Assembly: GCA_964422065.1 (NCBI GenBank)
Contig: CAYQZW010000029.1
Coordinates: 1-17,333 of the forward strand
Direction of reading: 5' to 3'
DNA: 17,333 nucleotides
Origin: S141-55 sp964422065
GTDB lineage: Bacteria > Hydrothermota > Hydrothermia > WGAB01
Shown here in pieces: positions 1-8,700 of this stretch (positions are counted from its first letter, which is position 1; each line of letters begins with the position of its first letter). The notes under the pieces are model-generated. The model was not told where the DNA came from and ran no database searches. It saw nothing but the letters and a program-made list of their open reading frames with translations. The position numbers were made by a program, and so were the translations under genes.

Positions 1-627
1 AACGGCATCAGCCAGCACCCGATCGTCCCCTCCCTCCTCCTGGTCGCCGTTGGGGGATTCTTCGTACCTGGCATCTATCGGAGCACGGATGGAGGGAATA
101 CGTTTGTCCAGACGCTTTCCGAGTGGGCAAACGCCGTCCTGTTCCATCCCCAGGACTCTTCCATCGCGTACGCAGCCACGGATGCGAACGGTGTTTTGCG
201 ATCCCCAGACGCCGGGCTCACCTGGATCCCGATGAATGATAGCCTCCCCATCGACCAGGTCAATCTTATGATCCTCGGGCCTGACGCCCGAACCCTCTTC
301 ATTGGGACTCCCCTCGGGGTGTACGCCTATACCGATCTTCTCGTCTCCACGGATGAGATGTCTGCAGAAAAGGCCACGCTTCCCTCCCCTCTGGTTCTTT
401 ACCCCAATCCCGTGCATCGATGGCTCACCCTCCAATCACGGTCCGGGTCGATCTATTCCATCACGGTCTATGCCTCGGACGGTCGGAGACTGGGGGAGAT
501 CCATCGAATGCCAGGGTTATCCTGGCAGGTGGATTTACAGCCCTATGGGATCGGGGCTCGGTGGCTTGTCCTTCGGATTCGGACGGCCCAAGGGGTTTTC
601 ACAGAAAAGGTCTTTGTGGTGCCCTAA
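1..627 (+). CDS. Secreted beta-propeller-type protein with T9SS type A C-terminal domain (5' partial)
   Basis: The frame is open from base 1 to TAA at 625-627, so only the last 208 residues are present; the N-terminus and any signal peptide lie outside the window. Two BNR/YCF48-like repeat ends are visible: YRSTDGGNTF at about residues 26-35 and RSPDAGLTW at about 67-75, each followed by a strand pattern such as SSIAYAATDANG. Such repeats form beta-propellers in sortilin-like and glycosidase-like extracellular proteins. Residues ~130-208 match the T9SS type A sorting domain: a YPNPV motif at ~134-138, alternating strands, and a terminal KVFVV segment. The inferred role is an exported, probably surface-attached or released protein of unknown substrate. 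It is the only + strand gene and converges with the Nif3-family gene. An in-frame TTG at 196 is a poor start because it would split a repeat. Confidence 0.82.
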   Translation, partial: NGISQHPIVPSLLLVAVGGFFVPGIYRSTDGGNTFVQTLSEWANAVLFHPQDSSIAYAATDANGVLRSPDAGLTWIPMNDSLPIDQVNLMILGPDARTLFIGTPLGVYAYTDLLVSTDEMSAEKATLPSPLVLYPNPVHRWLTLQSRSGSIYSITVYASDGRRLGEIHRMPGLSWQVDLQPYGIGARWLVLRIRTAQGVFTEKVFVVP

Positions 628-635
628 CGATCATC

Positions 636-652
636 GGACCGTGTAGCGGTCC
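636..652. terminator. Possible bidirectional hairpin between convergent genes
   Basis: A perfect 6-bp stem, GGACCG/CGGTCC, encloses a 5-nt loop in the 34-nt gap between the + strand surface-protein gene and the - strand Nif3-family gene. Neither side has a T-run, so intrinsic termination is not well supported. The position between convergent stop codons is the main argument. Confidence 0.35.
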
Positions 653-661
653 CCAAGGCCT

Positions 662-1423
662 TTACAGCCCGGTGGGCAACTCAAGGAACTGGAACTCCAA
701 GCCAAACCGTTCCATAAGATGTCGACCCAGGGCAATGACGCCATAGCGTTCGGTGACATAATGCCCGAAGAAGACCACGTGAACCTGGAGTTCGCGGGCA
801 AGCCAGTAGTGGGCGTGGCTGGTTTCGCCGGTGATCAGGAGATCTACGCCTTTCGCCTTGAGATCGGGAAGGAGTGAGATCCCTTTTCCCGAGACCACGG
901 CGACCTTCTGGCAGGTTTTCGGGCCGAAATCCCAAACCGAGAGTGGCGGCGTTCCGAAGAACTCTTCCAACTCGCGCACCACATCGGAAAGGGAGCGTGC
1001 GTCGTCAAACTCCGTAAAACGGCCAATTTCAATCCCTTTGTAGGACCCAATGGCGCCGGAATCTTGCCAGCCCAACCCCTTTAGGATCACGGCATTATTG
1101 CCAAACTCCGGGTGAAGGTCCAGTGGCAGATGACTGGCATAAAGGGCGATGCCATTCTGAATCAATCCCTTGACGCGCCGGAAATAGGGGCCCGTAATCG
1201 CGGTGGGCTGACCCGACCAATACAGGCCATGGTGGACAATGAGGAAGTCAATTTGTTTCGCAACGGCTTCGGCAACAGCCACTTCTGAGATGTCTACAGC
1301 CCCCCCAATCTTGCGGATCTCGCGTTCGTCGTGTTCGACCTGGAGCCCATTCAGTGAGTCGTCTGGGATCTCCGAGGTCTTCAGGAGTTCATCGAGATAT
1401 TGGACCAGTTCCCTTGTTTTCAC
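662..1423 (-). CDS. Nif3-like dinuclear metal center protein (YbgI/DUF34 family)
   Basis: This is a 253-residue protein of the Nif3/YbgI family, conserved hexameric proteins that bind two metal ions; the physiological substrate is not settled. The expected metal ligands are all visible: HHGLYW (His64-His65), HLPLDLHPEFGNN (Asp102), and GHYVTERYG (His221, Glu225). I chose the GTG at 1423 because GGAGGT lies 7 nt upstream and the protein then starts VKTRELVQYLDELL, as in the family. A longer frame to an ATG at 1483 would add about 20 residues that fall wholly inside ruvB. The first 35 bases overlap the 3' end of ruvB in another frame, so the gene is probably the last cistron of the yebC-ruvCAB operon and translationally linked to ruvB. 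Length is typical for short bacterial family members. Confidence 0.9.
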   Translation of the reverse strand: MKTRELVQYLDELLKTSEIPDDSLNGLQVEHDEREIRKIGGAVDISEVAVAEAVAKQIDFLIVHHGLYWSGQPTAITGPYFRRVKGLIQNGIALYASHLPLDLHPEFGNNAVILKGLGWQDSGAIGSYKGIEIGRFTEFDDARSLSDVVRELEEFFGTPPLSVWDFGPKTCQKVAVVSGKGISLLPDLKAKGVDLLITGETSHAHYWLARELQVHVVFFGHYVTERYGVIALGRHLMERFGLEFQFLELPTGL

Positions 1424-2426
1424 GGAACAGACCTCCAGGTTCTTCAAAGCCCAGATGGGCATAAGCCAAGGGCAATGCCACACGTCCTCGTGAGGTTCGT
1501 TTGATGAACCCCTCGCGAATCAGGAAGGGTTCATACACCTCTTCAATCGTTTCCGGTTCTTCCCCGACAGACATGGCCAAAGTTTTCAGGCCCACAGGCC
1601 CGCCTTTGTAGAGTTCAATCAAGTTCCGGAGGATCCGTTTATCCATGTCATCCAGGCCTTTCCGATCCACCTGGAGTTTTTCCAGGGCATACTCCGCCAA
1701 CTCCTTGGTGATGACCCCATCGCCCTCAATTTCGGCAAAATCCCGGACTCTACGGAGCAAGCGGTTGGCCACCCGGGGGGTTCCGCGGGAACGTTCGGCG
1801 ATCTCCCGAAGTCCTTCCTCGGTATACCGGATCTTCAGGATCTGCGAACTGCGGACAAGGATCTGGAAGATTTCCTCCGGCGAATAGTAGTCCAGGCGGA
1901 AGGTGATGCCAAACCGTGCCATCAAGGGCGAAGTAATCATGCCGGCCCGTGTGGTGGCCCCAACGAGGGTAAAGGGGTTGAGTTTGATCTTGATGGACTG
2001 GGCGCCCGGGCCGCGGTCGATCAGGATATCGATCCGGAAGTCCTCCATCGCAGCATACAGGTATTCCTCTACAGGTCGTGGGATCCGGTGGATCTCGTCA
2101 ATGAACAAAATATCCCGAGGGGCCAGGGAGGTTAGGATACCGGCCAGATCAGCGGGGCGTTCCAGGACCGGGCCGGAGGTGGCTTTGATGTTGACCCCCA
2201 ACTCATGGGCAATGATATGCGCCAAGGTCGTCTTTCCAAGGCCGGGAGGACCGTGGAGTAAGACGTGATCCAGGGCTTCTCCTCGGTTCTTTGTGGCCTC
2301 CACAAAGACCTGAAGGTTGTACTTGAGGTCCTCCTGGCCGACGAACTCGGCGAAGGTCCGTGGACGTAACGTGCGGTCAATCTCGGTCTCCCCGGCCAGG
2401 GGTGCAGGATCTGTCAGTCTCGGCAT
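1389..2426 (-). CDS. ruvB: Holliday junction branch migration ATPase RuvB
   Basis: RuvB is the AAA+ motor that, loaded by RuvA, drives Holliday-junction branch migration in recombinational repair. The 345-residue product has the full set of motifs: Walker A GPPGLGKT (59-66), Walker B DILFIDE (105-111), sensor-1 region GATTRAG (156-162), SPLMARFG with a candidate arginine finger at ~171, sensor-2 GTPRVANRLLRR (~215-226), and a C-terminal winged helix ending FLIREGFIKRTSRGR (~301-315). Length is normal. The ATG start at 2426 follows the ruvA stop by 38 nt; no strong Shine-Dalgarno sequence is visible there, so coupling to ruvA is plausible. The 3' end overlaps the Nif3-family gene by 35 nt. The residues after ~325 are variable in the family. 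Confidence 0.97.
   Translation of the reverse strand: MPRLTDPAPLAGETEIDRTLRPRTFAEFVGQEDLKYNLQVFVEATKNRGEALDHVLLHGPPGLGKTTLAHIIAHELGVNIKATSGPVLERPADLAGILTSLAPRDILFIDEIHRIPRPVEEYLYAAMEDFRIDILIDRGPGAQSIKIKLNPFTLVGATTRAGMITSPLMARFGITFRLDYYSPEEIFQILVRSSQILKIRYTEEGLREIAERSRGTPRVANRLLRRVRDFAEIEGDGVITKELAEYALEKLQVDRKGLDDMDKRILRNLIELYKGGPVGLKTLAMSVGEEPETIEEVYEPFLIREGFIKRTSRGRVALPLAYAHLGFEEPGGLFRENKGTGPISR
1431..1436 (-). promoter_or_regulatory. Ribosome binding site of the Nif3-family gene, inside ruvB
   Basis: GGAGGT on the - strand lies 7 nt before GTG at 1423. It decides the start over the longer ATG frame at 1483, and it lies within the last codons of ruvB. Confidence 0.75.
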
Positions 2427-2464
2427 GGCATAAAGATTTTAAAGGGTTTCCGGAGGGTCATTCC

Positions 2465-3073
2465 CTATGCGGATTCGGTTTGTCTCTGGAGGACCTTACG
2501 GACCAGTTCTTCTTCGGTCGGTTCGGATTCATCCTGCCAGTGACGCAGGGCATCGCGGACGGCTTCCCGTGCCTCGGTCTCCCTCAAGCCCAACTGGACG
2601 AGCGCCAAGACGGCACGGCGAAGGACCTCCTCACGGCCGGTCAACCGATGTTCTCGAATCTCGGGCAACCTTGATCCCAACTCAAAAATCAAGCGTTCTG
2701 CGCGTTTCCGGCCGACGCCTTTGACCTTGGCCAGAAGATCCACATCCTGAGTTTCTACAGCCTGGAGGATCTCGGAGGCTTGGAGCCCTGACAAGAGCCG
2801 AAAAGCCAAAGAGGGCCCAATGTTCGGCAATTTCACCAGAGTTTCAAACAAATTCCGGTCTTCCTCCGTGGCGAACCCATAAATGGCCTGGGTTTTTTCT
2901 GTCCAGATCGGGACCACAAAGAGCCCCTGGAGGGTATTGACTTCCCCCAACCGTTCCAGTGTGGTGGCCGGCACCAAAATCTCCAGGACGATCTCTGTGC
3001 CGCCAACCTCCAAGCCCAGCAGGCATTTCTGTTGTGTTTTCCCACGGATTTTCCCCTTGAGGTAATACAGCAT
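2465..3073 (-). CDS. ruvA: Holliday junction DNA helicase subunit RuvA
   Basis: RuvA binds the four-way junction as a tetramer and recruits RuvB. The 202-residue protein has an N-terminal OB fold (1-~66, beginning MLYYLKGKI), two helix-hairpin-helix motifs (LVKLPNIGPSLAFRLLSGL at 79-97 and LAKVKGVGRKRAERLIFEL at 114-132), and the C-terminal RuvB-contacting domain (~146-197). The start at 3073 was chosen because it gives the family's N-terminus. It lies 2 nt after the ruvC stop with G-rich GGGAG/GTGAGG sequence just upstream; the frame runs on upstream for 106 codons, but these are antisense-like shadow within ruvC. Oddity: the acidic pin, Glu55-Asp56 in E. coli (…REDAQLLYGF), reads Glu59-Lys60 here (WTEKTQAIYGF). 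Confidence 0.95.
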   Translation of the reverse strand: MLYYLKGKIRGKTQQKCLLGLEVGGTEIVLEILVPATTLERLGEVNTLQGLFVVPIWTEKTQAIYGFATEEDRNLFETLVKLPNIGPSLAFRLLSGLQASEILQAVETQDVDLLAKVKGVGRKRAERLIFELGSRLPEIREHRLTGREEVLRRAVLALVQLGLRETEAREAVRDALRHWQDESEPTEEELVRKVLQRQTESA

Positions 3074-3075
3074 CC

Positions 3076-3549
3076 TCACTCTCCCACCAGTTGTTGGAGT
3101 TTCAACTCTCGCTGTACGGCAAGGGCGCAGGCCAGGGCGTCCGTCACGTCCAGAGGCACATCCTCGTGGAAGTTCAGGAGTTGACGGACAACAAAGGCAA
3201 CCTGTTGTTTGGAGGCGCGGCCGGAGCCGGTCAACGCTTGTTTCACGCGGGTAGGGGAAAGTTCCTTCACCGGGATCCCCTTTTGGTAAAGTGCCAACAG
3301 GGCGACACCACGTGCGCTTCCCAAGGACAACGCTGCCCGAACATTCCGATGATAAATGACCGTTTCCATCGCCGCGAGATCCGGCGCCCAATGAGACAAA
3401 AGTTCGTGGAATTTCTGGTAGAGGTCTGCCAATTTGGCGCCTAAGTCCGTGCCTTTTGGGTGCAGCACATGATACGAGCGGACACGCTCCCCCTCCACCA
3501 ACGCTACGGCAAACCGATAGATGCCCGGGTCAATCCCAAGGATCTTCAA
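3076..3549 (-). CDS. ruvC: Crossover junction endodeoxyribonuclease RuvC
   Basis: RuvC is the dimeric, metal-dependent nuclease that cuts Holliday junctions symmetrically. The 157-residue product has an RNase H-like fold, and all four catalytic acids can be placed: Asp7 in LGIDPG, Glu62 in METVIYHRN, and Asp134 and Asp137 in DVTDALA. The family motif ALSLGSARGVALL (~73-85) is also present. The protein is slightly shorter than E. coli RuvC, with a trimmed C-terminus. The start codon is TTG at 3549, sharing TTGA with the yebC stop (4-nt overlap). No good Shine-Dalgarno sequence precedes it, which suggests translational coupling to yebC and modest expression. ruvA begins 2 nt after its stop. Confidence 0.95.
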   Translation of the reverse strand: MKILGIDPGIYRFAVALVEGERVRSYHVLHPKGTDLGAKLADLYQKFHELLSHWAPDLAAMETVIYHRNVRAALSLGSARGVALLALYQKGIPVKELSPTRVKQALTGSGRASKQQVAFVVRQLLNFHEDVPLDVTDALACALAVQRELKLQQLVGE

Positions 3550-4301
3550 GACGTGGATGCCAAGGCCTGGAGGACTTCCTCAGGAACATCGAAGTTGGCA
3601 TAAACCGCCTGGACATCGTCCAGTTCCTCGAGGGCCTCAATGAGTTTCAGGACCTTCTCAGCGTCCTTTTTATCCAGAGGGACTGTATTTTGTGGGATCA
3701 GGGTCAGTTCAGCCTGGACGATCTTGAATCCCTTTTCTTCAAAGGCCTGTTTTACGGCATAGAACTCCTTGGGGTCCGTCCAGACCTCGTAGGTATCAGC
3801 CTGGACTTTTACGTCCTCTGCCCCTGCCTCGATGGCGGTTTCGAGGACCTCATCCTCGTCGAAGCCCTCTTTCTCGAGGTAGATCACGCCTTTCTCCTGG
3901 AATTGCCACATCACGCTCCCGGCACCGGCAAGGTTCCCACCGTGTTTAGAGAGAACGTGTCGAACTTCACTGACGGTCCGATTCTTGTTATCGGTCAGGG
4001 CTTTGATCAGGAGGGCAACGCCGCCCGGGGCATACCCTTCATAGGTCACACTCTCATATTTGACACCTTCCAGTTCGCCCGTTCCGCGCTTAATGGCCTT
4101 TTCGATATTCTCCCAGGGCATATTGTGCTCTTTAGCCCGCTCGATGGCGAGGCGCAGGCGCGGGTTGAACTCAGGATCGCCACCGCCCATCCGTGCGGCG
4201 ACGGTAATCTCTCGAATCAACTTGTTAAAGATCTTCCCGCGCTGGGCATCGACCCGAGCCTTTTTATGTTTAATCTGTGCCCACTTTGAATGTCCAGCCA
4301 T
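3546..4301 (-). CDS. yebC: YebC/TACO1-family protein
   Basis: The 251-residue product starts MAGHSKWAQIKHKK, the signature N-terminus of the YebC/PmpR/TACO1 family. Further hallmarks are GKIFNKLIREI (~23-33), YEGYAPGG (~87-94), TDNKNRTVSEVRHVLSKHGG (~102-121) and GSVMWQF (~127-133). Family members were long described as transcriptional regulators; mitochondrial TACO1 and some bacterial homologues act in translation, easing ribosome stalling at proline stretches. Which role applies here cannot be read from the sequence. The ATG at 4301 has GGAGGTG 5-6 nt upstream and was preferred over an in-frame upstream ATG 12 codons earlier. It heads the cluster with ruvCAB, a linkage found in many bacteria, and a promoter-like sequence lies just upstream. 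Confidence 0.96.
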   Translation of the reverse strand: MAGHSKWAQIKHKKARVDAQRGKIFNKLIREITVAARMGGGDPEFNPRLRLAIERAKEHNMPWENIEKAIKRGTGELEGVKYESVTYEGYAPGGVALLIKALTDNKNRTVSEVRHVLSKHGGNLAGAGSVMWQFQEKGVIYLEKEGFDEDEVLETAIEAGAEDVKVQADTYEVWTDPKEFYAVKQAFEEKGFKIVQAELTLIPQNTVPLDKKDAEKVLKLIEALEELDDVQAVYANFDVPEEVLQALASTS

Positions 4302-4306
4302 ATTGT

Positions 4307-4313
4307 CACCTCC
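4307..4313 (-). promoter_or_regulatory. Strong ribosome binding site of yebC
   Basis: GGAGGTG lies 5 nt before ATG at 4301 on the - strand and fixes the start at the conserved MAGHSKW N-terminus. Confidence 0.75.
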
Positions 4314-4320
4314 ACCGTTT

Positions 4321-4350
4321 AGTATAGCCAAGGGCACACGGAGAATGCAA
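4321..4350 (-). promoter_or_regulatory. Probable promoter of yebC-ruvCAB-nif3
   Basis: In the 60-nt gap after dnaB, a -10 element TATACT (4321-4326, 5 of 6 consensus) sits 18 nt from a weak -35 TTGCAT (4345-4350). Transcription would begin about 10-15 nt before the yebC ribosome binding site, giving a very short leader. The -35 is poor, so this is a candidate only. Confidence 0.45.
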
Positions 4351-4361
4351 CCCGTTGCCCC

Positions 4362-5726
4362 TCAGAAGTATTCCTCGCCGGCCACATACTCCTCCGCCTC
4401 GTAGCCGGCATACGGCTCAAAACGCATAATGTCCTTCAAGAAGGCCAATTTGACGGTCCCGACCGGCCCGTTCCGTTGTTTACCGATAATGATCTCCGCC
4501 AGACCTTCAAACTCTGGATTCCGATAATACATCTCTGGACGGTAGATAAACAGAACTACGTCCGCATCCTGCTCAATACTTCCCGACTCCCGGAGATCTG
4601 AGAGTCGGGGGCGTCGATCCTCACGGCGCTGTTCAGGTGCACGTGACAATTGAGACAGCGCCACGACCGGGATCTTTAACTCCTTTGCCAAGGCTTTCAG
4701 TGCCTGTGAAATCCCGGCGATTTCCTGGACTTTGCTCTCCGTCCGGAACCCCCGCACCAACTGAAGGTAGTCCACAAACAGGATCTTCACCCCTTCTTCC
4801 TTGACAATTCGACGGGCCTTGGCTTTTAACTCCAAAATGTGAATGGATGGGGTATCGTCAATATAGATTGGGGCGTCTCGAAGCCGGTGGACCGCATCGG
4901 TGAGATCGGGGATTCGATCCTGGCTCACAAAACCGGTCCGAAGAGCCTGTGAATTGACACCTGACTCCATGCTCAACAGCCGCATCACCAACTGTTCTCG
5001 GGACATTTCCAAGCTGAAGATCGCCGAGGGGATCCCCTTTTCCACCCCCAGGTATCGCATGATGTTCAACGCAAAACTCGTTTTCCCCATCGAGGGGCGA
5101 GACGCAATGATCACCAAATCGCCAGGCTGGAACCCGGAGGTGAGGTGATCCAGTTCGTCAAACCCGGTAGGGACACCCGTGACATGACGCCGTTGTAGGA
5201 TCAGATCGTTGATCATGGTGAAGACGTCTTGAACCATGTCCCCTACCCGCACAAAGGCCTGGGACAACTGTTTCTGACGAATCTCCAAGATCTTGTGCTC
5301 TGCATAGTCCAGGAGTTCATCAGCAGGGACACTTTCCTTGTACGCCTTCTCCAAGACCTCCATCGTGACATCGATGATCTGCCGATAGATCGCCTTTTCG
5401 ACGACGATCCGGATGTATTCGTCGACCAGTGCAGGGGAGATCACGCTCTCCACGATGTTTGCCAAGTACTCCACGCCGCCGATGGCTTCGAGGTCTCCGG
5501 CCCGTTTCAACTCCTCTTTGACAGAGATGGAAGAGATTTCGGACCGTCTTTCAAAAAGGTTCCGGATCGCTCGGAAGATCTTTCGATGTCGATCGAAGTA
5601 AAAGTCTTCCTCGCGGACACTCTCCAACGCTTTATACAAGGCGGTATCCTGGAGGATCATGGCCCCCAGGAGTTCCATTTCCGCCTCTTCAGAGTACGGC
5701 GGTTTTTTATCCAATTCCTTTGCCAT
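4362..5726 (-). CDS. dnaB: Replicative DNA helicase DnaB
   Basis: DnaB is the hexameric 5'-3' helicase that unwinds DNA at the replication fork and engages primase. The 454-residue protein has the N-terminal DnaB domain (~9-110, PPYSEEAEMELLGAMIL), a linker, and the RecA-like C-terminal domain: TGVPTGFDELD (183-193), Walker A SRPSMGKTS (209-217), SLEMSREQL (238-246), Walker B KILFVDYLQL (314-323), ALSQLSR (356-362), DLRESGSIEQDADVVLF (377-393) and the GKQRNGPVG finger (415-423). No intein interrupts these motifs. ATG at 5726 gives the family N-terminus and begins 2 nt after the stop of the upstream secreted-protein gene; no clear Shine-Dalgarno sequence is visible, so expression may depend on coupling. 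Length is normal. No dnaB promoter could be seen nearby. Confidence 0.97.
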   Translation of the reverse strand: MAKELDKKPPYSEEAEMELLGAMILQDTALYKALESVREEDFYFDRHRKIFRAIRNLFERRSEISSISVKEELKRAGDLEAIGGVEYLANIVESVISPALVDEYIRIVVEKAIYRQIIDVTMEVLEKAYKESVPADELLDYAEHKILEIRQKQLSQAFVRVGDMVQDVFTMINDLILQRRHVTGVPTGFDELDHLTSGFQPGDLVIIASRPSMGKTSFALNIMRYLGVEKGIPSAIFSLEMSREQLVMRLLSMESGVNSQALRTGFVSQDRIPDLTDAVHRLRDAPIYIDDTPSIHILELKAKARRIVKEEGVKILFVDYLQLVRGFRTESKVQEIAGISQALKALAKELKIPVVALSQLSRAPEQRREDRRPRLSDLRESGSIEQDADVVLFIYRPEMYYRNPEFEGLAEIIIGKQRNGPVGTVKLAFLKDIMRFEPYAGYEAEEYVAGEEYF

Positions 5727-5728
5727 GG

Positions 5729-8700
5729 CTATTCAAAAGGGGTTGAAACCACCAACGGGCGGTTGATGACCACCGTCTCCGGTCCTTTGACCGCCCGCAA
5801 CTGAACAATGTACATCCCCAGGGGGACTTTCTCGCCGTTCTCTTGGGTTCCGTCCCAGGTCACAATCCCGGTTCTCGCTGGAGAGCCCTCGAAGAAGACC
5901 CGGACCACACGCCCCCGAAGATCAAAAATCTTGAGGGAATATGTGTAATCTGGGGGGCCCATAACCGTCATTTTCAAACGCTCACTGGTAAGATCCGGCG
6001 CAAATACGTTCGTGGAAAGCACTAAATTGACCCTTGCAGTCGTATCTGGTAGCTGTAACACAGTGAGGTCTTCTGACGAACGGGGCAAGATCTGATAGCC
6101 CGAAGTGTATGGAGGATTGGAATCATACTGGCCTAAGACACCGAAGACACGTACGACATCCCCAACCGCCAGTTGTTGAACGTCGATGCCCGTGCCAGGG
6201 TAAATATAGACTGTAACCGGGACCTGGCCATTCCAGACCTCCATGGTATATCCGAGACCCGCCAATGCCGGTGCAGTAGCGATGACCCCTTCCGGAAGTT
6301 CCAGGAGCAGACCTTCTAATTCCTCTTTGAGGACCTCACCAGGCCGAAGAATATAGGGATCAGGCACGGTGTAATTTTGATCCAAGCGGATAAGGTCTTG
6401 AGACTGTGCAACAAGGATCTCGGTCAAGCCGTTATATTCTGTGACCACGCCGCGTGCAAACACGACATCACCCGTTTTAAGGGGCAGGAGTGCTCCCGAA
6501 TAGTAAATGTTGACCCCGCCGGTCGGATCCTGGATGAATAGGCTGGTCCGGTCCGTACTGGATACGCCGGCTGGGAAGGTCACGATCCCCGCCACCGTCA
6601 CCTGTTGTCCCTCCAGGGCGGACCCATAGCCATCGGAGCCCGGGGTCTGGACCTGAGCGATGGGGGTCGTCACATAGAGCACGGGTAAAACCACAATGGG
6701 GCGTAGGCCTTGTGGACCTGTAGTGGCGGTTTTCACTGTAATGGAATACACGCCCGTATCGGGGACCACCACGCCATGGAAGACAAGGGTATCCACCACA
6801 ACCTTGGCATCGGAGACCAAAAGGGATTCGGGGAAAACGGCGATGGAGGCGTTGGCCCAGCCATCGCCAATCAGCGTCAGGTCCTGCTGCTCACCACTCC
6901 ACCACGTCGAAGAAGGGAACTCGATTTTGAGATACCGAAGCGTGTCAATCCCCATGTGAATTTCAAGGGCCAAGTCCATAGGGGTACCTTGAATGGCAAA
7001 CGGTGGAATCCACCGAGCACTCCCTGAGCCATCACCTCCCGTAACCAAATCAAAACTCCCTCGGGGGACAATCTGATGGCCCTCAAAGTACGGTGGATCG
7101 GGGTCATATTGAGAGACCACACCGGTAAGATGGAACGGACCTGTGGGCGTAGGTTGGCCTCCCAAATCGGTGTCGTTGTCAATGTACACCGTGAACGAGC
7201 CGGTCGAGTCCTGGATGGTTAAGGTTCCACTGGTCGGGAATGCTGTGGCCGTCGTTGTGACATAGCGAACTTGGACTAAGCGACCCTCATAAGCTTCCCC
7301 ACTATCGGCGAGTTGAGCGAGGGTCACCACCAACGGTTCTGGGTCTTCCCCAAACGTTTGGTCCAGGAGGGTGGCGTCATTCAGTTCTACAAGGCCGTTA
7401 TACTGGGTCACGGTTCCTGTGACCGTCACGGTGTCCCCACGACCCGCGGTAAAGTTGGGGGCATAGAGGACGCATCCGCCCGTGGAGTCCTGGATGTAAT
7501 ACGCAGGTCCCAACTCCCCAGCCACCGTGAGTGCCCCTCGAATCGTCACCTGCTGCCCTAAGAGGATTGTGTTGCCTTGATCGTCCAAGACATGGAGTGC
7601 AGACATCGGCACAATGCCAGAGAGATCCGGGACCTGATAATGCAACGTCTCGCTAACCGATTTTGCTCCCGCGTCATCTAAGGCCACCACATAGAGGTCC
7701 ACTGTAGTCCCGCCAGGTTGGGGGGGGATGTGGTAGAAATAGAGGTCGTTGAAGGTGGAATCGTGGGGATACCCGTAAAACGTTCCACCGTTCAACCGGT
7801 AGTAGAGGGAGTCTTGTGCGACCTCGGTGTCATCGGTAATCTTCGCACGGACCAAGACAGGGTCGTTGGGGAACGGATATTCGGGCTCCAAAACCACATA
7901 GTGGATGATCGGTGGGGGATTGGGGATGACCGTATAGGAGAGCGTTTCGCTCACGGTCACCTGGAACGAATCGTCCATGGCCCACAGGAAGAAATCCACA
8001 GAATCCCCTGCGGGACGAGGGGGAAGAGTGAAGAAGTGCTGGGAGCCCACCGCGGAATCCTCCGGAAGACTTTGGAACCCTGTGCCATTGATCTGATAAA
8101 AAAGTGAATCGTCCAAGACTGACGAGTTGTCCGTAATGGTCGCCAAAACAATGATGGGCCGGTCAGCGGGCGGAATTTCAGGGATCAACTGGATCTCGGT
8201 GATCACCGGTGGGGGATCCGGGGAAAGTTGGATATCGGCGCTGTCTCGAGGCTCCAACCGGAAGGTTCCGTAAGCATAACTCAAACATCCGACAATGTCG
8301 TAGGGTTGTCCCAAAACAGGGACATACGGGACCCCCATATCGTCAACCATTAAGGGGCCGGTGCCATCGTTGACCCACCACTCCCCATACTGGTTTGTGT
8401 CAGAATCAGCGACCGCATACTGCACTTTGATAAGCACCCCCTCATAGGCTTCCTGTGAAACCTCTCCTGTAGGGAGGACTGTTGGACCCGGGAGAGGGTG
8501 TCCCGAAGAAAGGACCTCCACATAGCCGTTTCCGGGGGTCGCATCGAGTTCGGTCAAGCCATAGTACTCACTGACGACCGCAACCACCCTCACGCTATCC
8601 CCAACCTGGACAGAGGGCGTTGAGTTCCCGCCCCGAAAAATATAGATCCCATGCCAGGCGCCACCAGGATATTCCTCCATGAAAAACCGGTACTGCTGGA

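Noticed and set aside
3074..3391. Extension of ruvA upstream by 106 codons
   Set aside because: It lies inside ruvC in another frame, while MLYYLKGKI at 3073 matches the RuvA N-terminus.
3456..4289. 277-codon open frame on the + strand opposite yebC and the start of ruvC
   Set aside because: It is antisense to a well-conserved gene, shows no family pattern and no ribosome binding site, and is a by-product of codon bias.
4362..5726. Intein in dnaB
   Set aside because: All helicase motifs run without interruption and the length is normal.
5229..5804. 191-codon + strand open frame opposite dnaB
   Set aside because: It lies fully antisense to dnaB and the end of the OB-module gene, with low-complexity shadow composition.
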